From Caenorhabditis elegans (Eukaryota; Nematoda; Chromadorea; Rhabditida; Rhabditidae): a DNA stretch of 64,000 nt. A program made the position numbers and the translations under genes. The notes beneath the pieces were generated by a model that saw only the letters and a program-made list of their open reading frames with translations, had not been told where the DNA came from and did not search any database. How positions within the stretch are numbered: the stretch's first letter is position 1; every line of letters begins with the position of its first letter. The DNA lies in assembly GCF_000002985.6 (NCBI RefSeq), contig NC_003281.10, positions 4,464,001 through 4,528,000 of the forward strand, written 5' to 3'. Shown here piece after piece: positions 22,511-34,959 of this stretch.

Positions 22511-23950
22511 TTATAAAAACTAGATTTCAAAAAATCAAACACGATTTTTTTTTGCAAAAAAGTAAATATTTTCAAATTTGCAAAAAATTGATGGCTACTG
22601 AGAAATATGAAATCGTTTGCACATCATCGTAAAAATGTCATGAGAAATAGGAAAAGAAGAAAGTTTTGATGAATTTCAGAAATAAAATAACATTTCTTTT
22701 CTATTTTTGGCTCTATATAGCATATCGAAATTTATTTAAAAAATCCGAAAATTGTTCGAACTTGAGACCAAAAAACAAAAAAATCTAGTACGTGCCTCAT
22801 GCTTGTCTATGCAGGAACTTGTAGGCATACGGCAGGCATATGCGAAGTATGCAGTCAGGTATTTGTGCACAAATTTGTGTGGTTAAGAGGCTTCTTTCTA
22901 TTTATTTTTCCCAATTTTAATGATTATAGAATAGTTGGAACTGGATATAACCTAAAAAGGTTTTAAAATGTTATTCAAAAAGTATAAGGAACCAAATGAA
23001 ACTTTCAAAACTGACGAATTCGTATCAACCAAAAATCTGAATAATATTATCTTTCAAATATCAGCTTAGAAATGTAGGCGTACCATCGTCAGCAGTTCAT
23101 ATCTCATCTAAGTAGATAATCGTATTAAAACAAGGATGAACTTTTCCAATCATTTTTCGATTGGTGTCTAGACTTTTAAGACGGTTACAGAAATTATTAG
23201 GCCTTTTGAAAGCGCGAAGCCTCGTCCAGAAACCGTCTTGGTCGGGTTACCTGCATCTTTGTGACTGCTCGAAGGGCTTAACGCGGACTGCAGCAAAATA
23301 TGGCAGACTTGTAGGCTTGAAAACGTGCCTACTTGACATTAAAAAGTTTTACTATGTATACGACGAAAAAGGTATATTTCAATGTGATCATATGTACGTT
23401 TTCAAAGAATATTACTAGTTGCAAATTAGTTTTTCTCTCAATGATTTCCCCACTCTCAACAACAAATGACACTTGTAAATGGAATTCTAAGAATTTGGTG
23501 GATTGATTAATCATGTGTGTTTTATTGAGATATATAGCCAAATGGATATAAGTGCTAGGTAATTAGTTTTTTTTTGGCTACGACTAAAACATTCCTTTTT
23601 TTTTTTGAAAAGATTAGAGATTTTCAAAGTGCCTGACGGAAATATCTTTCCTAGTTTTCAACCAATATTCAAATTCCGGAGCTGATTAATTGGATCAAAG
23701 CAATGCAGTTTATTTCAATAAATGTTTTGGAATAAACAATGTTTTTGCCGATTCAATCCCTCGAGGAAAGTATATTCCTAATTTTTTTGTACAGAGTTTG
23801 ACGATTTTGGTAAAAATGGTTAATGTTTTTGGAAGTGTGAAAATATTCGAAATAATTTTTGGAAACTGATGGAAGAAATTTTTTAGATTTACAAATATAA
23901 AGCTACTAAATATGAAATAAATTCATTTAGTCTAAACTGTAAAATTCTCT

Positions 23951-24005
23951 GCAAAAAATTCAAACTTCTTCCCGGGAAGTACACGATGTCTAAATTGCAA
24001 TTTAC
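23951..24005. repeat. Solo decayed arm of the 31-kb inverted-repeat family
   Basis: AAACTTCTTCCCGGGAAGTACACGATGTCTAAATTGC resembles the ACTTCTCCTCGGGGAGTACAC arm at 31199-31244. No partner arm was seen. Confidence 0.45.
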
Positions 24006-25362
24006 AGAAATGAAAAGAATTGTAACACAGGATAAGATGCTTACATTTTTCAAAGTCCTATTCGAATAATTGGTTCTTAAGAATCATAAAATCCTGGCTA
24101 TGAAAAAGGGGAAAAATGAAAGAACAAGAAATAAGGGGATTTATTTAGGGATAATAGATTGAAGAGTGAATCAGCATTTTATGTCTCAGCGGTCTCAAAA
24201 ATCAAAATGACATTTTTTCAGATAAAAATTGTGCAGGATACAATAAATCTGAGAATATTTTGATGGAAACCACATGAAAAGGATATCCAAGCGGCGTCAT
24301 TTGAAACCCTGAAAGTCATAGAAGAAAACATCTGGAAACCAAGAAAAATATACGTGTAAGGCATCATTTTCAATAATATTTTGGTTGCTGTACACTCATT
24401 GTGACATAATTCTGTGAAATTTCCTTTTTTTCTAATTTAGTAATATTGAATTATTTAGTATTTAGAATTTGCAAGAACTAAATCCTTTCAAGAAAACCAA
24501 AAAAATTAGACTAAAGGGGGGAACTATGGGTCTAAAAAATGGAATGAGAAGGCACAATGTTAATCTTATTTTAGAATGCCATCGTTTGTGATGACGTGTC
24601 GTGTCGTTCGCGGATTAGTGGAACGGAAAACCTCGAAAATTTTATAAATTATTCAGTGTTGTTGTGTTCTAAGCGGTTCCTCTAAAATCGTAATTGAAAA
24701 TTTTGCAATTGGGTGATTTGATTTTCAGTGGATAGTTGCTTCCTGTGATTTTCAGAAGGAAATTTGTAAATAAAAAAATAAAAACTGGATTTCTTATTCT
24801 TTGATAATCAAAATTAAAATATTTCACGTTGAAAGGTTAACCAGTTGCTCGTATGAGTCTAGAAAAGACCAAATTATTCAAAAAATTTCGCATTTTTATC
24901 GTTTTTTTTGTTCATTTTATTTCCGAAAAAGCGAAAAATAATTTTTCGCAAAAAAAAACACAAAAACAAGTTAAAGGCGCTGCCAATCTAATGCAGGTTG
25001 GGTCTCGGCACGAGAATTTAATTTTTGAAAATATTTTGTGTACGCGCCTTTAATTTTATACAGTACACGAGTGCAAAAAATAACCTCGTAAATATCGCGC
25101 AAGCACGCGAAACGCGCCAGCAACAATTTTTCGCAGCGACCGTAGCTAATTTTATTTGATCTCCAACTAAAAACTGCGGGAAATTTTGATTTTTACATTT
25201 GTTTTGATGTTGTTTCGATGATTTTTGGCCGACGAGGACTCGAGAAATCATTTGCAACTTCATTCTCATTTGTCTATCGACGTTTCTCTGTTTTCTTCTC
25301 ATTTTTGCTTTTCTTTTCAACTATATTCTAAAAAACCCTATTGAATTTCTATTTTCAGTAGG

Positions 25363-27262
25363 ATGACTCTCAAGCCAGTTCTTCTTGCATTCCTTGTTGC
25401 ATCGGCCTACGCACAGTACGGTGTAGCTGGAATGTATGAGAATCTGCCACTCGAGACCACAACTTTGGACGGAAGTGGAGATGGTTCTGGGGCTGATAAT
25501 GGATTCGTATCTGGAGCCGATGCTGTGGCAATCGACACTGACTGTTCCACGAAGGAAGACGGACTCTACGCGATTGGAGGATGTTCTCCACAATTCTTGA
25601 CTTGCTCTGGAGGTATGTTAAACTAGAAAAAAGTCCCTATTCCAAAACAATATTTAATTTTCAGGAATCTCGAGAATTATGGATTGTCCAGCCGATCTCA
25701 TTTATGATCCTCGTATCGTCGCCTGCGAATATTCGTACAACGTTCCACAGTGTGGTGGAGTTCCACAAGATGTGACATCAACACAAGAGGCTTATCCATC
25801 TGAGGAAACCACTGTTAATCCATATGCTCCAGTCGAAGAAGCCACGACTACTCCAGCCGAGGATGTAACAGTTCCAGAAGAGACCACCACAGAAGCATAT
25901 GCTCCAGTCGACGATTACTCGACAACTACTCCAGCCGAAGATGTTCCAGTCCCAGTGGAGACTACTGCCAGCCCATATGCTCCAATCGTTCCGTACACAA
26001 CTGGTGCTCCAGCTGCCGATGAGCCAGTCACTCGTTCTGCCGTAACCAAGTCGTGTGTTGGAAAAGCTGACGGATTCTATTCATTCGGAGAGTGCAGTGA
26101 CCACTACACCGCTTGCTCAAATGGATACCTGATCCCAATGCAATGCCCAGCCCGACTTGCCTTTGACGAAGCTCGTGTCATTTGTGACTACGTTATGAAT
26201 GTTCCAGAGTGCACGAATGGATCTGGAAACGACGAGGGATCCGCTGATGAGACTACACCTGAATCTTCTGGAGAGATGCCATACAGCAATGGATACGGAT
26301 ATGAGGAGACGACAACTGTTGCAGAGGATGTTCCATCTACTAAGGATTATGCCGAACCAATTGCCGCCGCTTATGTTGCCAGATATCCTAGTGAGAAAAC
26401 TACTGCTGAAGTGAGTTTGAAAATATAGAAATTGTTTGCATAAAAATTTATTTCAGAATGTTCCAACAACAACCATCGGATACGAGCCAGAAGTCGTCGA
26501 AACCACAGCTCCATATGTTGAAGAGACTACAACGACCGTCGGATACAAACCTGAAGTTGAAGAGACCACAACTGAAGCTGAAGTTCCAACAACCACCGTC
26601 GGTTATGAGCCAGAAATCGTTGAGACTACCGCTCCATATGTCGAAGAGACGACAACTGCCGCCGACGTTCCATCAACCACAGCCGTATATGAGCCAGAAG
26701 TCGTTGAAACCACAACTGAAGCTGAAGTTCCAACCACCACCACCGTCGGATATGAGCCAGAAGTCGTTGAGACAACTGTTCCATACGTCGAAGAGACCAC
26801 CACTGCCGCTGACGTCCCAACAACCACCGTCGGATACGAACCAGAAGTTGAAGAGACCACAACTGAAGCTGAAGTTCCAACCACCACCGTCGGATACGAG
26901 TCAGAAGTCGTTGAAACCACTGCAGCTGATATCCCAACCACAACTATCGGTTACGCTCCAATTGTTGTCGAAAGCACTACCGCTGCTGATGTGCCAACCA
27001 CTACCGTTCCAGCTGAAACTACCACAGGTATATTTCTAGTTTTCGAATAAATTAACCTAACATTTAATTTTCAGAAGTCCCAGCTTGTGTCGAGGGAGCC
27101 ACTGCAATCGAGCCATGCTCTCAACACTACAAGAACTGCGTCAATGGGCAAGAGGCAATCTTCATCTGCGAGAACGGATTGTTCTTCTCCCCAGAGCAAG
27201 CTCGTTGCGCTCCAGCCGATCAAATCGCCGAGTGTCATCAAACGACGGTTCAGTACTACTGA
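25363..27262 (+). CDS. cpg-1: Chitin-binding eggshell proteoglycan CPG-1 (CEJ-1)
   Basis: Four exons: 25363-25612, 25665-26410, 26457-27027 and 27075-27262, giving 584 residues. The start MTLKPVLLAFLVASAYA is a signal peptide, and a TTTTCAG acceptor lies 4 bases before the ATG. Ser-Gly pairs in DGSGDGSGADNGFVSGAD (~37-53) are candidate chondroitin attachment sites. Three six-cysteine peritrophin-A (CBM14) domains lie at ~61-113, ~214-266 and 527-576. Between domains 2 and 3 is a Thr/Glu/Val/Pro repeat region of units such as TTTVGYEPEVVETTAPYVEE. Known of the gene: CPG-1 and CPG-2 are oocyte-made chondroitin proteoglycans that bind chitin and form an inner eggshell layer needed for osmotic integrity, polar-body extrusion and polyspermy block. 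Repeats make long open frames on the antisense strand; these are shadows. Confidence 0.97.
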
Positions 27263-28305
27263 AAGAAGTAATCTATCAAATGCCTACTCATCCCAGTGCC
27301 ATACACCCAATGCATATTACTTACCCATATCACAACTAACCTGTAATATATTATATACTTTGCATGCAACTAAAATAAAATGCTTGTGCCTGTCTAATTC
27401 TTACTGTGTCTTAATGAGGGTCTTAATAGAATTTGACTATTTAGAGGTGTATCCAGCACGCTGAAAGATTTCCAAATAAGTTGATGTAGCTGTATTTGAT
27501 ATATTCGCTCAAAAGTCAGTTTTGGAGCATAAAAAATCCAAAAATCAACCTCTGCGTCTATCGAATTTGAATTTCGCGCGGAAATTAGTTTTTTGAATTC
27601 TCGGTCGTGTACTCCTCTCGAACAAATCGTAGGTGCAATATTTCATTTTAGTAAAATAAACATTAAAAGAAAGAAACAGAAGGTGAAAACTTGGGGAATT
27701 GAGAGCCGGGGGAAGATTGATCTACACGGTACCTAAATATTGTCTCCAGGTGGTGAGAGAGAAAGAGGTAAGAACATCTTTTTTGATTTTTTAAAAATAT
27801 ATCCTGGCGATGTTTTGATATTTGTACAAAGAACTAGACTTGTAAAAATTGGGACTAGGTCGTGGGGAGGTGTGCAAAAGGAACCAAATAAATAATAGAG
27901 TTATTAGCTTTTGAATATAAATTTAATCAATTATCGCCAAAAACCTGGATTTTGTTTTATTTTCTCACAACACTAGAAGAAGATGAGGAAGGGAAAAAAT
28001 GAGAGGAAATAGAAGAGATTTGAGATTTTTGTGTTTGGGGGAAAAGTAGGAATTGGTAAATCTTAACAGGGGTGCACATCTGTACAAGTTTAACTTTCTA
28101 GAGGGTTTATGGGATGTGTGCGGTTGACAGATTCGAAAAAAAAATTGTACAGCATAATTAGGTTCAGTAAAAGCTTGGACATATAGGTTGATAATGAAAA
28201 AAGAAACGAAAAATACACATAAATTCATGAGATTCAAACGGGACGAGAGAGAGAGAGAGAAAATTGGGGGAAGTGAAATTGTGAGACGCGCAGGAATCGG
28301 AAGAA
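27263..28305. other. Convergent 3' region of cpg-1 and atf-7
   Basis: The cpg-1 3' UTR starts here, with TACTCAT (27285-27291), an established GLD-1-binding consensus, and an AATAAA signal at 27374-27379. The right part presumably carries the atf-7 3' UTR (minus strand), including a (GA)7 tract near 28247. No coding exon is supported. Confidence 0.6.
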
Positions 28306-30423
28306 TCATTGGAGTTTGGGTAATTTCAGTTGCATTCCGTTGATTTGTCCAAGTCCATTGAGCATATCTGATCCAGAGTACATTCCATTCGTGTTTCGAT
28401 GATGATGATCAGCGTGCTGAAAAAATAAGAAAAAATTATTTCGAACTGAACATGATACATCTAGAATTTGAAAATGCTGTTCTTATTATTCTAACCACTG
28501 AGCAATAAACCGGAAAAATTCCAAACCCAAATCCAGCAGCACTTTTGCAACACCGCCGCACGCAAAATTGCAAATAATAATAAAAAATGCAACAAAAAAC
28601 CCGCAAAAAATTATTGTTTTTTTTTTGAAATTCTCAGAAAAGAAAACAAACCTGCTCATCACTCATTGGAACTCCTTTCAGACAAACGCATCGTGACTCT
28701 CTTTCAGTAAGCAACGCAGTTACCCTTTCGAGTTCCCGTCGCAGCACTTGATTTTGTGTCTGAATAGCCTAATTAAACGTAGACATCAATACAAGATCTC
28801 ATTTCTCACCAGTAATTGATTCTTTTCAGCCTCCATTGCTTGAACTCTTCCCATCATATCATCATGTTCTTCCTTCTTCCTCTTACGATATCTCACAGCC
28901 GCAGCCTTATTTCTCTCGAGAATTGTATTCCTCCTCTCGTCGGGTTGCATGTCGGCTGTTGTGCTTCTTCCTCGACCACGTCCACGGCCAGGTGTACCGT
29001 TTTGTGGACGTCCAACTGGATTTCCAGTACTCGTTGAAGCAGTTGATCCAGCATTTGACATATCTGCAGACTGATCTTGATCAGATCCCGAAGATGACAT
29101 ACTGAAATTAAAAACATTATTCTAAAATTCTAAATTCTCGAAAATTCAAAAACTCACTTGCTCCTTTCCATCAACATCATTGCATCATCATTAAAATATG
29201 GAATTTCCTTTTTGATCTGCTTTTCTCCGTTTATATGATCCCAACTTCCATCAGCTGGTGATTTTTGTGTGGATGGAGGTTGTGATGATGCTCCAAGTGG
29301 TGAGTGATAGGAGCTCACAGTTTTTGGAGGAACAAGCAGTGTTGTTCCAGGAAAAGGTGCTCCACTTGTAGATGGAATAGCCATCGCATTCGTAAGAACA
29401 GATGCTGAATTGGGTGCGGAAGAAGATGGAGAACGAAGGAGTGCCGAGAAATCAGGCTTATTATTCAAATAGTTGATTGTATGAAGTCTATCAGAGTGCA
29501 TGTCGAGTACCGCGTTTAAAACGTCGGCAGTTCGTGGAGCTTGAGCCGAGAAGTCACCGGCCTGAAAACGTTACTGATAAGAACAGAAACTCTAATTTTT
29601 AATCACAAATTTGTCATAATTCTTTCTAAATCACACACCGTAATGACATGATTCTCGATTTTTCGATCAAAAACTCACCACAGATAACAATTTGGAAATG
29701 TCCGCGGTTTTCAGATTTTCTCGAGTCGTTCCCTCCGAATCTCCAGCATTTAGAAGCATATTTGAAAATATTCCAGGCGAATGTTGAAGTGATGCTTGTG
29801 GTATTTTCAATAAAAGATCCGACATTGTTCCGGCATTACTTCCCGAAAATTGTGAACCTCCATTGGCTTCCAAAGCTTCAAGAGATTGATTTGCACCTGA
29901 TGTATTTGGTTGCATACTTCCAGAACTGATCTTTTGATTCGCTTCTCGGAACTTTGCTTCGAATGGATTTACTGCTAGACATCGTTGCATTAGTTCAGCG
30001 GTTGTTGGTAGATCAAGTGGAGTGAACATTAATTTTGGGTTTGGAGTATCGAGACTGAATGGAGACGTTGTGTCGCCCATCAATTGGACGCGCTGAAAAA
30101 TAAAAAATTAGAAAATCGGTGTATATGAATTTTAGAAATTTTCGATTTTCTTTTTTAGACTTGATACAATTTTTGCCACATTTTACCTTTCCCACCATCA
30201 TATTGAAATATTCATTAAGAATCTGAGAAGTTTTCGTCATATCTTTCCCATTTGTCATCGACGTTGGCATAACCATCGGACTTATGAGTGCGGCTGCGGC
30301 TGAAGCAACCGCAGATGCCACGTCAAGTTCTCCAGATTCTGGAGGCGACGCTGATGACGTCATCATCGTCGTCGCCATAGACGGTGGTGCTGCTAGAGGA
30401 GCAGCAGCAATACAGCTCATCAA
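28306..30423 (-). CDS. atf-7: bZIP transcription factor ATF-7 (ATF/CREB family)
   Basis: Six exons join in phase: 30423-30187, 30092-29679, 29561-29158, 29101-28810, 28768-28652 and 28416-28306, giving 524 residues from the first ATG of the 5' exon. That exon extends to a TTTCTAG acceptor at 30451, and its frame stays open there, so longer isoforms are possible. The N-terminal half is Ala/Ser/Thr/Pro-rich. A Gly/Arg stretch (~382-397) precedes the bZIP at ~408-485. The basic region is [17 protein letters not shown], with Tyr423 where many ATF proteins have Cys or Ser, followed by a leucine zipper across the next exon junction. Known: ATF-7 is the ATF2/CRE-BP homologue acting under the p38 kinase PMK-1 in innate immunity. 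It is convergent with cpg-1. Confidence 0.92.
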
Positions 30424-30691
30424 ATGATTGAATGTTTGGGGCAGCAGAAGCTAGAAACAAGACAAAATGTTCGAATGAATCAGAGAATTCAGAGGGTGAA
30501 GAAGTGAAACGGCGAAGAAGAAGAAAAAAAAAGCGAGAAAAGACGGAAATGTTGTGTGCTTTGTTTGACATGATAACCCGGAGGGGTGTGTGTATGTGAC
30601 ATCAATTGACCAATGTCTTTTATCAATTTTCCATCATCGAAACTCTCCACCAAATTGTGAATATTTCGTGAGGAGACCTCAAACAGTCAGG

Positions 30692-30699
30692 TGACGTCA
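30692..30699. promoter_or_regulatory. Consensus CRE (TGACGTCA) upstream of atf-7
   Basis: The exact 8-bp ATF/CREB palindrome, 269 bp upstream of the first atf-7 ATG. ATF2-type bZIP factors bind this site, so autoregulation is an inference. The same octamer also occurs in the window at 16629, 18062, 30355 (coding), 43000 and ~46663 (coding), so presence alone is weak evidence. Confidence 0.4.
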
Positions 30700-31042
30700 A
30701 CAGATCGACAAAATGTTGCAGTTAACAGAAAACCCCAACGAATCGAAATTGGGGGGAAAAACCGCAGAGATCAAAAAATTTGTTGGCGCGAGAAAAAAAG
30801 CGGTGGGGATAACTAAAGGAGAGAGAGAGATGGGCGGTACGGAACACTTTTCAATTGTTTCGCACGTCACATGACGATTCTAGTGGTGATGATAGTGACG
30901 ACGACAAGACGATAATGATGATGATAAAAATGATAGTTACTGTAGGAGGACACTACTAATCAGACAAAGTTTTGATTTTTTCTTTTGTACGTAAATGTTT
31001 TCGAGAAACTTTTGTTTTTTCTTCAATTTCACGAAAAAAAAC

Positions 31043-31244
31043 TGTGTCGATTTACGCTGTTCGTGTACTCCTCGAGGAGAAGTGTGAATTGAATTTTTGA
31101 AGAAGGTCTTGGCCAAAATTTTTGATTGTTTAAAACAATTTTTGCGATATATTTTTGTATTTGATACCGAAAATCGTGTGAGATCCAGTATTTTAGCCCA
31201 CACACTTCTCCTCGGGGAGTACACTGGCTGCGTAAATCCACACA
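31043..31244. repeat. Inverted-repeat (MITE-like) element, intact copy
   Basis: The ~45-bp left arm (31043-31087, TGTGTCGATTTACGCTG ... CTCCTCGAGGAGAAGTGTG) pairs with the right arm at 31199-31244 (CACACTTCTCCTCGGGGAGT ... GCGTAAATCCACACA). About 110 bp lie between. It is the same family as the element interrupted at 15.3-16.6 kb. Confidence 0.85.
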
Positions 31245-34182
31245 TGTCCGTGTTAGAGGTTCTCATGGCCATTTATATCGAATTCTCCAGTGCAAAATAG
31301 TTATCCAGAGAATTTTTAGAGGTGATGATGGAAAAATAGTTGAGAAACGATTCTGATCAAGGACGAATTGCGAATTTGATGAAACACAAAAAACATGGGG
31401 CACACGGAAGAGAAGAAGAAGATCGAAGAACAAATGATAGCGGTGTGGGGGTAAACGCGTACCGAATAAAAGAAACGTTCAGTGAATCAGCCGCATTGAA
31501 ACATGACGAGAATCGAAATTGATCCTAATCTTGAAGACACACACTAATAGTTTTTGGATCACAGTTTTATTCTCGTCTTTTTCGATTTTCAAAGTTCGGT
31601 GTCAAAAAATACGTTACAGAAATATGTATGATATTAAGAACGGTTGGATGGATTAGAAAGAATCAAAAGTTCATGGAGAAGTTGACCATACAATCAAACT
31701 TCTCAATATAGAACTTAAAAACTTCCGGCCACGTTCTAACCGAAACTAACCGGGAATTTGTAGAGCTAGAATCAAACACCGTGTAATTGAATTCACTTTT
31801 GAATAGGTTTTTAACGAAGAAGAGTGATCACATTGAACCTAATTCGTCGGAAGTCGTTTTATCAATGATAAACGGATTAGTGTGAGCACACGCTTCATTG
31901 GAAAAAGAGTCACATGAGAAAAAATAAAGAGGGAGCGGATTTATTAAAAGTTTTTTGCCTGAAATTCATTTGCTGACTAATTGGAAAATTATTCGAGAAG
32001 GAGAAAGAAGGAAAATGAAACTGAATTTAAATAGTTGAGGGAAGTCCGAAATCGGTGCAACATGGACGCAATTAAAAATCGTCGCAAAACAGAAAAAGCG
32101 CGACAAAAATGACGACGTTGTGAATCTTTGCTGCCAATTTTCGTATCTTTGATATGATAACGGCGGTCGACAAAAATCAGAGAGGCGCTTCTCTTTCGTG
32201 ACACGATCTTCTATTTTGCCTTTTCTGTCTCTTACGTCATCATCGAAAACTATCAGACTGTCAGATTGAAAAGTGAGAAAAGAGAGGAGAATTGGGTGGT
32301 GTCTCCGTGTTGTCCAAAAATGATGTCATCATGTTTTTGTTTGTTTCTATTAAAAAAGAGGATGGAAAATATATAATGTTTTGCACACTGATAGTAGTTA
32401 TCAAGTGATTAAAATTGTTCAATGCCTAACTTGAAATGAAAACGAGGGTATTGTACTTTTATTTAGACAGAATGTCTCTGAACTATTTAATAAAAGGAAT
32501 GTTGACAAAAACATTCAACGAGGAAGAGGAAATTGAGCAAGTGCTTCGAAATTGAGAAGGGTTCAAGGAGAAAAAGAAATGAGTTTCGTTTCGAATTTAT
32601 TTATTTAGTTTATCGCTTCATTTAAAGATATTCAAAGGTTAGATGGAAATTGTTGAACTTTGAATAAGAATATTAGAGAACATCAATGTCTAAACAGTAT
32701 GGTATTTTTCTTCAAAATGCTTTAAATTGCCTTTTTTTTAAATTGAAGAAACTTGTAAAGTGTTAGAAAATTCAATGCAAAGTATCGAAAACTGCCAATA
32801 AGTGGGCGGGGCGTACAAAAATAAAAATAAAAACAATGAATTTTCCAGTTTTTCCATTTTTGAATGCCATATTCAAGTAATTTGGTGCACTTTAAAGCAA
32901 AATTCATTAGACACTAACTATTGAGGGCTATGTTATATTTTTTGTAAAATCTACCGACCTATTAAATTCAACGAGGCTGGCGTAGACTGACTGATCAGAT
33001 AAAATGAAATAGAAGAAGAGAAAAATCTACGGAACACAAAACGAGAAAGGCGGAGCTTTGTGACGATGCATAAGATAAGCTCAGCTTAGATTTAGACGAC
33101 GAGTAACCTGGTAATTTTGGGCCAAGAAAACATTATCACTGGCACCAGGCACCACCCTCTCTCCTCAACCTTTAAATTGAAACGCAATGAAGCGTGATGA
33201 GCACTCAGAGCAACTTCGAAGAGACAGAAATTTCAGAGTGCAACTGGATTTAGTCAGTGCTCAGTGATTTGCTGAAGAGCTCACTGTGCAAAGGGAAACA
33301 TTCATGATATTCGAATGTTGATGAAGTGAAGGAGGAGAGCATAGAGCAACACTGACATCTAGTGAGCACTTTTATGCATTTTAGATTAGAGGGGGGAGAC
33401 AACCTCTTTTTTTTGGTTGATGAATTCTGACCTCGGCATGTCTCTTCTAACCCATTACCATCAATACGTTGTCTTGAAGAAGCAACGGCAAAAAGTCAAG
33501 AAGGGACGGAAATTCAATGAGGAAAATGGTGGAGCTGTGGAGCTCGAAGAGTTTCAGATTCAAAATGTAAACGTGCAGATTGTCAAAGTACGAGAAATCT
33601 ATGGGCTAATGAAAATTGAGCAAGGGGAGGAAAATGTCACGAAGCAGATAAAATTGTTATTTATGATCTAAAAATGTGAACATTTTTGTGGATTTCTGAA
33701 GGATTAAAAATTCCTCTAGTATTCCATAAATCTTGACATTATGAAAAGAATAAGAAAACATCTAGAAAAGTTGAGCACATCGCCATGACTCTCGATCCGA
33801 CAGGAGACCGAACCAAAAAAAAACGACGACAACGACGACGGCATAAGAGGAAATCCGATATTTTCGTGGGGCGCGGCGGCGTTGAATGTTGGGAAGGAGA
33901 GAAGGAGGTAGTGGCCCCCGTCCAAGTGTCCTTTGGCACAACAATCCCAAATGATGATGACGAAACAAAGAAAAAAAAAGAAAGCAATGAAGAGAGAAGG
34001 AGAGGGAAAAACAAAGAGCTCTGCTGGTTGCCTACGTCATTTTTCATTTTTCACGTTTAAGTTTCTCCTGGTTTTCTCATTCTTCATCTCTAAGTCTTGT
34101 CGGTCAACAGGCAGCTGGTAATCTTTTTTAAATACCTAGTATCAACTACGTATTATAGAGCCGTAGAAAAATTCCAATTTTA

Positions 34183-34388
34183 AAATCAACGTTGAAACGC
34201 GCTCCACGGAAGATTGAAAACACTCCGCCCACAAATCATAGGTCTCGTTAGGTATGTAACTGTAAATTCAAACTTTTTCAATTAGTTTCGCCAAGTTTCA
34301 AACATTTTTCGTATATACCTAACGAGACCCAACTGTTGTGGGCGGATTCTTTTCAATTGCCAATGGAGCGCGTTTCCAGGTTGATTTC
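34183..34388. repeat. Inverted-repeat (MITE-like) element, ACCTAACGAGACC family
   Basis: Arms of ~70 bp. The left (34183-34254) runs AAATCAACGTTGAAACGCGCTCC ... CTCCGCCCACA ... GGTCTCGTTAGGTAT. The right (34316-34388) is its reverse complement with mismatches. The loop is ~60 bp. A solo arm lies at 14.4 kb. Confidence 0.85.
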
Positions 34389-34959
34389 AAAAGGCAACAT
34401 TTTCTGCGTCCCCCATAATAACAACTATTCGAAATTCCTTTTTCTAATTTTTTTTCAGAATTGTTATAATTTTTTCTAAAAAATAATAACCTTTTTTGAA
34501 TCCGACTGCATGCTCGTCGTTGTTACGACCGACATAATTGTGTTGGACGATTGCTGAAAAAGAACAATTGGACTCAAGTGACAATACAGGATTAAATACT
34601 ACACAAAAATTGAACTCAAATTCTCACACCGAAAGTTTCTGACACAAAAAAAGCTACAAAAAATGTGGTTTCAAACAGAATCAAATGTAGTTTTGCCAAC
34701 AACAACGATAATTTGAAATTTTAGAATTGGAATCTTGGTTAGGAATGAATATTAATAATTTTTCTCGGTATCAGGGAACTAATTCTTAATCTTTAAATGA
34801 TTTTTGGAAACACAAAGTCCCTAATCCTAATAGAAAGATCACACTATAATGCCGTAACATTAAAAATCTTTGTGTGGCTTCCGCTTTGCAAAAAAAAAAT
34901 GTCTATGGAAATTGAAAATCCTTTTTTTTTCAAAATAGAAAAACAAACAAAAAGCTTAC

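Larger units (their letters stand above)
13579..25362. other. Repeat-dominated intergenic block
   Basis: Almost 12 kb without a gene I can support. It holds the nested mariner-like element (15.3-16.3 kb), a TTTA microsatellite (18.1 kb), a composite inverted repeat (19.6-21.9 kb), a hairpin (22.4 kb) and GGCAGGCA tracts (22.4, 22.8 kb). Separate copies of other repeat arms lie at 14.4, 21.3 and 23.97 kb. Open frames are short and mostly explained by the repeats. Confidence 0.6.
30451..34959. promoter_or_regulatory. Upstream region of atf-7, possibly a 4.5-kb first intron
   Basis: No supported coding exon. A perfect CRE palindrome TGACGTCA sits at 30692-30699. Two inverted-repeat elements lie at 31043-31244 and 34183-34388. 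Several purine-rich stretches (30780-30830, 33810-34020) give spurious open frames. Confidence 0.5.

Noticed and set aside
23161..23418. 85-codon open frame with a less AT-rich start
   Set aside because: Ends in AT-rich DNA, no splice partners or family; contains a TGCCTACTTGAC piece of the dispersed tracts.
26603..26943. Long antisense open frames over cpg-1
   Set aside because: They are reverse-strand shadows of the Thr/Glu repeat array; no signal, splice sites or family.
33417..34060. Lys/Arg-rich open frames in the atf-7 upstream region
   Set aside because: Explained by purine-rich DNA; no splice support, and frames are open on both strands.
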